From assembly GCA_963169105.1 (NCBI GenBank), contig OY720637.1, positions 57,310,964 to 57,374,963 of the forward strand: a stretch of DNA of 64,000 nucleotides, read 5' to 3'. The notes beneath the pieces are model-generated. The model saw nothing but the letters and a program-made list of their open reading frames with translations. It did not search any database and was not told where the DNA came from. The translations under genes and the position numbers were made by a program. Each line of letters opens with the position of its first letter. The first letter of the stretch is position 1. The DNA is from Ceriagrion tenellum. Lineage: Eukaryota; Arthropoda; Insecta; Odonata; Coenagrionidae. This document shows positions 53,401 through 62,400 of this stretch, in pieces.

Positions 53401-56400
53401 AAGTGTCCGAGGCGGTGACGGAGTCAGTCGAAGTAAGCGAGGTGATGGTGCCCGCGGAGGTTGTCAAGAAGGTAGCGGAGGAGGTTGTAGCGAAAGAAGT
53501 CGGTGTAGTACCGGCGGAAGAGCCAGTCTCCCCGGGAGCGGAGGAAACCAAACAGAAAGAACCAACTCCGGCACTCGCCGTCGATGAGGGAGAACCTCCG
53601 GTTGATGAGGAAAGCAAAGCAGAGGTGCCAGCTGAAGAAAAGGAAGTAGTGGTAGAAACAGTTGACAAAGAAGCATCCCCCGTATTAGAAGAGATGAGGG
53701 AGGAGGTGGTGTCGGAGGAGATGAAGGCGCCGTCTCCGGTAGAATCGGTCGCGGAAGAGGTAACCAAGATGGAGGTGACGGCCGCCGTGACGCGAGTAGA
53801 GGAGTTAGAATCCGTCGAAAAAGATGAGGATGTCCCTACGACCTCAGAAAGGACGTCGGTTGATGAGACACGCGAAGTTGTTGAGGCAGTGACAGTAGAG
53901 GAGGAGACGGTAGAGGAGGAGGTTTCGATAAAGAAAGTCGTGGAGGTGTCGGAGGCCTTAACGGAGAGAGTCGAAATAATTACTGAAGTAAAAGAATCCA
54001 AGGCGCCCACGGAAATTGTCAGAGAGGAGGTTGTGGAAGAGACCGTAACGAAGGGAGTCGTAGACGTCACAACGAAGGAACCACTTTCGCCGGCGGTGGA
54101 GGAACCGAAAGAGGAAGTACCTATAGCTGCGCCAGCCGTCTCCGAGACGGAAGGCGAGCCGAAATCACCGTCGGAGGAATTAGCGGAACGGGAGGAAGCA
54201 CCTCAGGCGGAAACGCCGGTGGAGAAGGTCGAAGAAGAGCGCAGAAGAGAACTCGTATCCGCCTCGGCGGTTGAGGAGATGGCAGAGGTCGTAGAGGAGT
54301 TGAAAGACGAGGTTGAAGCGGTAAAGGAGGAGGTGAAGGCGCCGTCTCCGGTGTCAGTCGAGAGGTTAGAGGCGGTGTCGCCTAAAGAAGGTGCGCCCGT
54401 AAAGGAGGACGCGATCTCGCCTCAGGAAATAACCGAGGAGAAGGAGGTGACCCCAGCCGCGGCAGAAGAGCGAGCCCCGGAAAAAGACGATACGATCACA
54501 AAGCTCTCGGTTGTCGAGACGCTCGAAAAGGCAGGCGTTGTAGCGGAGAGCGTTGTGTCCGAGGCTTCCGAGCGAAGGGAGGTGGTAGAGGAGGTGGTGG
54601 TATCCGAAAAGGTCGTGGAAGTGTCCGAGGCGTTGATGGAGTCAGTCGAAATAATTGAGTTGAAAGAGCCCGCGGTGTTTATCAAGGAGGTAGCGGAGGA
54701 GGTGGTAGGGAAGGAAGTCGGTAAAGTGTCGGCGGAAGAGCCAATCTCTCCGGTAGCGGAGGAACCCAAAGAGAAAGAACCCTCGGAATTCCCCGTCGAT
54801 GAGGAAGAACCTCAGGTGGAGGAGGAAAGCAAAGCAGAGGTGCCAGCCAAAGAAAGAGAGGTAGTGGCAGAAGAGTTTGCCAAAGACATATCCCCCGTTG
54901 TAGATAAGTTGAGGGAGGAGGTAAAGGCGCCGTCTCCGGAAGAATCGGTCGCGGAAGAGGTGGCCAAGGAGGAGGTGACGGCAGCAGTCGCGCTAGTAGA
55001 GGAAGAGGAATCCGTAGAAAAAGATGAGGATGTTGCTAAGATCTCGGAAAGGACGCCGGTCGAGGAGACACGCAAAGTTGTAGAGGCAGTGGCGGTAGAG
55101 GAGGAGGTGTCGATAAAGAAAGTCGTGGAGGTGTCCGAGGCCATAAGGGATGTTGTCAGAGAGGAGGTGGTGGAAGAGATTGTAAAGAAGGAAGCCGTAG
55201 AGCAGGCGGCGAAGGAACCAGTTTTGCAGCCGCCTGAGGAGGAACCGGCGGTTAGGGAATCGAAAGAGGAGGTAGCGAAAGCGGCGCCATCCGTCTCCGA
55301 GACGGAAGGTGAGCCAAAGTCACCGTCGAAAGAATTAGCGGAACCGGAGGAAGCACCTCTGGCGGTCATTGCCGAGGAAAAGGTCGAAGAAGAGCCCAGT
55401 AAAGAACTCGTATCTCCCTCGGCGGCAGAGGAGGTTACGGAGGTCGTAGAGGAGTTGAGGGAAGAGGTTGATGCGGTGAAGGAGGAGGTGAAGGCGCCGT
55501 CTCCGGTGTCAGTCGATAGGTTAGAGTCGGTTATGCCTAAGGAAGAAGCTGCGCCCATAGAGGAAGACACAGTCGCGCCTCCGGAAATATTCGAGAAGGA
55601 GGTGACCTCTGCCGCGGCAGAAGAGCGAGCCCCCGAAAAAGACGAGACGATCGCTAAGGTCTCGGTAGTCGAGACGCTCGAAAAGGCAGGCGTTGTATCG
55701 GAGAGCGTGGTGTACGAAGCTATCGAGCGCAGGGAGGTGGTAGAGGAGGTGGTGGTATCCGAAAAGGTCGTGGAAGTGTCCGCGGCGGTGACAGATTCAG
55801 TCGAAATAATCGTGTTGAAAGGGCCCGCGGAGGTAGTCAAGGGGGTAGCGGAGGAGGTGGTAGCGAGAGAAGTCGGTGGAGTACCGGCGGAGGTGGTGGA
55901 CGCGAAGGAAATCGGTGAATTAGCGACGAAGGAGCCTGTTTCCCCGGTAACGGAGGATCGACTAGATTCACACGTGATTGATGATGTAGCTGAAATTAAC
56001 AAAAGAATGGTTTCTGATTCTTTTGGGGAAGATATTTTATGTGAGATTACGCAATCATCAATCGGTGCTGTTGAAGCTTCTATCGAGGACATGTTTAATA
56101 GAAGTGTTTCTTCCGTTTCGGTTTCTTTATCTGAAGATGTTATTGAGTCTTCCGTAGCGCATATGTCCGAGGATTTGCCTATCCCTGTAAAATCAGTTAT
56201 TTCTCCTAGTCCAATGGATTTTTCAGTTGATAAGACCATCAGTAGTGATAGTATTGCAATGGGATCGGCAGATGTAACTGACTCATTAGACAGGCCCGAC
56301 TTTGCAACTAGTTCTTTGGCCATTTCCCATGATCGCTCTAATGTCTCTCTCATTTCTAGTGATATTGAATCAAAATCTCGTAATTTAATGGAACAAGTGC

Positions 56401-59400
56401 CTTCTATTAGTACCGTTGTTGATCCACGTAGCAAGGATCATTCATTTGATATTCATTTGATGAAAGATCTTTCCTCTGCTGATGCCTTTTCTGATACTCC
56501 TTTGGGAACATCAGTACTGGAATCAACGGAAGTGAGTTCTCGTTCAGCTTTAGGTTTGTCTGACGACACACTATCTTCTGTACCTGAGGGAATTCGTTTA
56601 CCAGATGATTCTTTCAGTGTAATTGTTAAACCATTGGTTGTAAGGGATATCAGAGAGGGCACATCGAAATTGTCGGACACTCATCAAACTGTCATTCCCG
56701 AGTCTACTGTAGGTACTGTTAGTGTACCAATCAGTGAAGATGGGGAATCTCAGTCTGATATCGTTGGTTCACAGGCGTCGGTATCGACGTTTTCTGATAT
56801 ATCTGATGAGCCTCGTAGACCCTTTTTATCCAAGAGTCGACGGGAGCAACTTTCCATACTAACTAAACGAGTTTTATCAGAGAAGGAGATGAAGGAATTA
56901 ATGATTGAAGTTAAGGAAGTGACGAGACAAATTAAGCAAGAAGTTAAAGAACTTAAGCCAGATTTAACTCCCACTCCTGAGGGTATTCCTTTTCCATCGC
57001 AAGCTTTCTTAGATGATAGTGAATCAAGTCTAGCATCAATTGTGGAAGAGCACCAAGCCTCAAGTGAGCCTTCTCAGGAAGTTCCATTCCCTGTTGAAAA
57101 ATCTCTTATGTCTAGGTCGCATGATGCTCGTGATATTACCCTTCCTAAATCCCCATGTGTAGGTATGGAAGATTCTCTACAGTGTTTGTCAGAAACTAGT
57201 CATGAAATAGGTTTTCATGAACAAGAAACAGATTCTAAGCCAGGCACATCCTTAGATGTAATAGATCACAAAGATGTGAAGGTTGTTACCATATTTGAAG
57301 AAGAAGTCGTTCTGGATAATGTAATGGAAACAGTCATTGATGAAATTCAAACTGTAGAGAAAAAAATTGTAGAAGATTCTGGAGATGGTATCAAGTCACC
57401 TGTGAGTGAGTTGTTTATTTCTATAGCTCCCCATTCATCTTCGGTTCATGACGATAGAAAGGAATCATGCTCTACTGTAGATAATAAGGCAGTATCAGGA
57501 ATTGGAGAGCCAGCTTTATCTCAAAAAACAGCTGATAGAACTTTGTTGTCTGAGGAAGTAATAATGAGGGCTGAGGATATATCTTCAACACCTGTTGTCA
57601 AAACTGCTTCAATGCCTGACAAAATGGGGCACATTGAACGCACACATGGTGAGGATGGACTAGTTGAAGCAGTTGATATACTCACTGAAGATTCTCATGC
57701 ATCAAAAGTTGGAATGAAAGTTGTTCTTGGTGATGAACACGGAGAGTTTCTTGGAGATACAAAGGAGCCCCCATCATCAACAGTGACATCTGTAAAGGAT
57801 GTATTTGGGGGAGATGATGTAACTGTTACAGAAGACCACGCTGCTCCAGTCAAGGAGACATTGGATGAATCATCATCGCAAAAACATATAGTTTGTCCAT
57901 ATACTGGAGATTCACATCAATATAGACCTATCTTAGATGTAACTTCTGAAGACATCGTGCTGAAGGATGATGACACTATTGAAATAACTGTCTCTGAGGA
58001 TCCATCACAAATATATTCAACTACCTCTTCTCATGCTACAGTTGAGACCACAATGCATACTTCATCTTCCGGTGCAACATTTGTGGAAGTAAACAGAGAT
58101 GGTCAACGTTCCATTTGTGTTTGTGAAAAAATTGTGCAGTCTCAAACATTAGTTCCAAAAGAATCTACCTCACGTGTGAAGCATCCTCCAGAGACTCCTT
58201 CCACAAGCAAGAAGCCAAGCACATCTGGGATAGGCAAAACTCGGGGTAAAGAACCTTCTCATGAACACATCACAGAACGCAAGCGTCCAATGGAAACAAC
58301 AAAAATTCCAGCAGATTTTACAAGTGATACTACAAAAAGACGTCCTCCTTCATTAAAGCCTTCAACAGTATCTTCTGATTCTGAGGGAGTCAAGGCTCGG
58401 AAGAAAGTTAGTAGCAAATCATTTCAAGGTAGCTATGTACACCCAACATCAGATTCTCAGCGCAAGGCATTGTCAAGCACACATAGTGTGCCTACAACTA
58501 CAGAGGAGCCGCCACCTCGGGAACGAATCTATAAGAAAAGTCACTATGCAGAAGATACTGCTAGTAGTAGCAGTAAAAAGATAACTGCCACCCACAGGAG
58601 AGAAGAGAGTCAGTACTCTCGTTCATATCGTACAACTCGGGACACTTCAGAATCAAGTGACAAATCACCAGCTTGGCGTAAATCTGTTGTTCGCAAAGAT
58701 GTTGACTCTGATCAGCCACAAGTACAAAAGAAACATCCTCAAGATTTAGAAAAGAGAACTCCAGGAAAGGAAGACACAACCAAGGAGCGGTCAACAGTCT
58801 CCAAGAAAGTGACTCCCTCCAGTATTCCCGGGCCATCTCATGGAGGTCTTACAGAGTCTAGAGAAACTACATCCAGGAAAACAACTTCTGGAAAAGGAAA
58901 AGTGACAAAGTCTTCAATTCCAACAAAAAGGAAGGAAGGATCCAAAGAAGAAAGTGAAGTCCCTGCATTAAGTGACTCACAATCGACCACTGTAGCTTCA
59001 TCTTCCTCCATGGGACGCCATTCAACAAGTATTGTGACTCAAAGAATATCATCAACGAGGATTTCTGAGAGAACTGTTGGGGCAACAGTGAAGTCAACAA
59101 AGAAAATCTCAAGTCAGTCAAAAGTTCCCAAGCCAACAAAGTCTTCATCAGAAATCCAAGCCTCTACTTCTGCCCCAAAGCCTCCTACAGACACTTCTGA
59201 GAGTCAGCAGCCACAAATGATGACTAGGTTACCAACTGAAGATGCACACCCAGAAATTTCACCTACCCAGACTAGTCCAAAGGTTGTGGACTCATCTCCA
59301 GAAAGCAGTGTTACTGTTATGACATCAACTCCATCTCCATCAGTTTGTCAGCCTTCTTTTGGAATCCCAGACTCCTCTAGTCCAACTCCATCACTGCCCT

Positions 59401-62400
59401 CAAGCCCCAGCAGAATGAGATATTCATCTGCAGCCAGTGGTACAATAACCCAGTTGATGACATCTGAAGTTTTTACCCGTACTCTTGATGTGACTGGTGC
59501 AATTGAGGTAATATACAGGCAACCAACAACAAGTGAATCTCTACGCCGGATAGCTCCAAGTAAATCATCACAACTTTCAGCTGAGAGTACAACTCCCTCC
59601 GGGACAATGCCATCATCCCAGGTGGATTCTTCTCAAGTTGACACCACCGATTCATCTCTAAGTGATTCCATAGCCCTTCCTTCCTCATCTTCGGACCTTG
59701 ATTTCAGTAGTGCACAAGATGGATACCGTCAAGTTCTTTCTAGGAGTGGTACAGTTGCTCCTCCTCAGAGAACCAGCCATCCCGCCCCATCGCACCTCTC
59801 ACCATCTCCCTCCACCATCATCCTGCCCCAACCCTCCCACCGCCGCACCGCTCGCACCACGCAAGTTTCAGAGGAACGCCTCTCCCCCATCCTGGATGTT
59901 CGAGCTGTCACGCCCCCACGTGTCAAACACAAGTTCGAGTACATGGCTGGTGATGAGGTGGAAGAGGCAGGGGAACATCCCCAAGGTAAACGACTTGCAC
60001 CTCACCACTCTGCTCGCTGCCATCAGCTTTTTTCCACGTCCGCATCCGTTCAGAGCATGGCTTCAGACTTAGAACAGATAATTTCCAATGTACGGAAAGC
60101 GTTTTGGCCTTCTCAAATGAGTACAGAGCAAACAGATCAATTATTGACAGCCCTTCAAAACCGAGCACAATCCTTGAGCAAGTTAGTTGTTGATTTTCCT
60201 CAGCAATACAGTTTGGTTGAAGGTAAGTTAGATTGTGACCGACACGGGCATGAAATTCAAACTCCCACAGACAATGACCCCTTTTTAAATCTTAATGAAT
60301 ATTCAAGTGCATTTAAGGACTCCCCCTCGAGGTATATTGCAAAGGTTCCCACTGACGAGATTTCTAACAAACATCATCGTGTTACTCAACAGCATTCTGA
60401 TTCAGGTGGAAAGAAAGAACAACAAAGGAGACATCCACAGCAAAGGAGTGATCTTCAAGAGGACTATTCTGATGGGACACATTCAACATCATCTAGAGAA
60501 CTCTTTTCAGGGAATGTTGACTCTCAATTTAGTCAAAGACTCTTTTCCAAGAAAAGATTTGCAGGTGGGGAAGGAGTAGACCAAGCAGATTTGCTTAGAG
60601 GAAATATTGATTATTTTTCATCCTCAGAGTCTGAGTCAGATTATGCATTAATTGAACCTTCAAATAACCTTGACACATTTGACTACTCTTCTACTGATGA
60701 TGAACAAGATCTTATTCCAATTGATTTAGCTGAAACAGACTCAATACCATCTCAAAAACAATCAAATCACTCTGAGGTAAAGTCGCGCTTGCCAAAAATC
60801 ACGTCACAAGTTTCACCAGAAACATTTCAGCTTAAAGAATCCACAAAATTATCAGGTCCTATTTGCAAAGAGAGTGTGTCTACAGCTACAGAGTCCCATT
60901 CCGCTGATACAAAAATGTCTCTCAAGGAGCCGAGTGTTCCACGAATTGCCATTACACCTGATGACGATACACTTGATAGAGATATTGATGATGTGATTGA
61001 TGCTGGTGGAAACACAATTGACACTCATACAGATATTGAGGACTTAGAAGATGAATCTGATGAAGTGAATCCATCTAAAGGTAAAAGGAAACTCTCTTTT
61101 AAGTTAAAGACTGGAGATGATGGTGCAGTCACTGATGTTGAAGATGTCGAGGCCAGTGGGGATGAAGATGAAGAAACCCAAATAGATTTGAACTCGCCTC
61201 AAATTGTTGCAGCCTTAGAAAATACGTTAGATGCAGAGGGCACGTATGAAGAGCTATTTAAATATGACAGCCTGTCTAATTCCGGAAAAACAATTGTTTC
61301 AACTGGTCAGAACTCATTTCATGGACTTGGGATTCCTGAGGATTCAAGAACCACAGGTGTTTTGACAGATGTTGAAGACTTCTCAGCTTCAGAGGATGAA
61401 GGCATTTTTAAGTCATACATCAAAGAAGTAGATGCTGAGTTTCTCACCGAGCTACTGGAAAACATGGGGACTGTAGATATTTCTGATACAGTGAAGAAAC
61501 AAAATCTAATCAGCTCACCAGCTCGCACTCCTAGCCCAGGGTCTTCCCCAACCCGTGGAAGGACATCTCCAGACAGTAAGGAACAGGCCAGTGAAGCTCA
61601 TGGAAGAACATCTCGTAGTGGTCGCAAATCCCCCACACATCGAGCAGTTCTGAGCCCCACTTACTCAGGAAGTATGAGACGTTTTTCTGATGTAACTGAC
61701 ACAGAAATTCTTGACTCTGACTCAGAAGAAGAAAAAACAAAAGCTGCAGTGCTGTCTAGGACTCGCCGCCATCCACCTAAAGGAAAAGCAAATCTACGGC
61801 CACCGAGTGTCGGTAAGGGTAGTGCAACAGATATTGAAGATGTAGAATTCACTGATGATGAGAGTTTAGGAGCCATAACAAAATTGGAGAAGCGTGGAGC
61901 TTCCCCATCATTTCTCTTGAAAGAGAAAAGTAAGAAAGATATTGAGATGACTAGAAAACACAAAGATAGAGGCCAAGACTCAAGAGAAGGGAAATCACTT
62001 GGAGTTCCTTATGACCCTGAAGAAGGTCACACAGATATGGAAGACATGGAGGCCTCAGGAACAGAGGATGAAGTGGCAATGGAGCATTTACGTTACTTGA
62101 AAGATCCTCCAGAGAATGTGTTTTCAATTGATGAAATGGAAAGCATGTATGGCTCAGTAATGGAGTCTCAAACTACTTTGGAAACATCTGGTGGCTTGTC
62201 AGCCAGCCTTGAAAACCAACTTACTGACACTGAAGACTTGGCTGAATCATCTCCTATTAAATTTCAATGGAACAAAGACATAGATGATCAATCATCAGTT
62301 TCATCAGGATGTAGCACAGAGGAAGGAAGTCTTCAAGGGAGTGACTCTGAAGCTAAGTGTGCACGTAGGGCATGGAGAGAAGGTAAAACAACATCTCAAT

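Larger units (their letters stand above)
1..55960 (+). repeat. Coding tandem array, 2,436-bp (812-residue) unit, 22 full copies plus a diverged 23rd
   Basis: The phrase reading D-E-G-E-P-P-V-D-E-E-S-K recurs with its ATGAG at 1, 2437, 4873, 7309, 9745, 12181, 14617, 17053, 19486, 21922, 24358, 26791, 29227, 31663, 34099, 36535, 38971, 41407, 43843, 46279, 48712, 51148 and 53584. Spacing is 2,436 bp except after copies 8, 11 and 20 (2,433 bp). Copies differ at only a handful of bases. The protein is Glu/Val-rich with Lys, Pro, Ala, Ser and Thr, and practically lacks Cys, His, Asn and Tyr. A full unit carries 16 Ser-Pro and about 6 Thr-Pro sites. The + strand is strongly purine-rich and rich in CpG. 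The array continues upstream of the window, so the true copy number is higher. Such composition fits a disordered, highly charged spacer with phosphorylatable sites (inference). Confidence 0.97.

Noticed and set aside
1..55960. CRISPR array or non-coding satellite
   Set aside because: Repeats are 2.4 kb with no unique spacers, are stop-free, and all indels are in frame, so it is a coding repeat.
54812..56434. 540-residue - strand open frame at the array edge
   Set aside because: It exists because copy 23 lost antisense stops through divergence and it runs opposite to the continuous + frame.
59698..60072. 124-residue + strand open frame in another phase
   Set aside because: Produced by the C-rich stretch. 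The main frame passes through unbroken and fits the flanking protein.
60295..60579. 94-residue + strand open frame in another phase
   Set aside because: Short, with low-complexity composition, and overlapped fully by the main frame.
61815..61825. Possible in-frame stop (TAG) near the Gly-Lys-Gly-Ser stretch
   Set aside because: Recounting the frame shows GGT-AAG-GGT-AGT; the TAG is out of phase.
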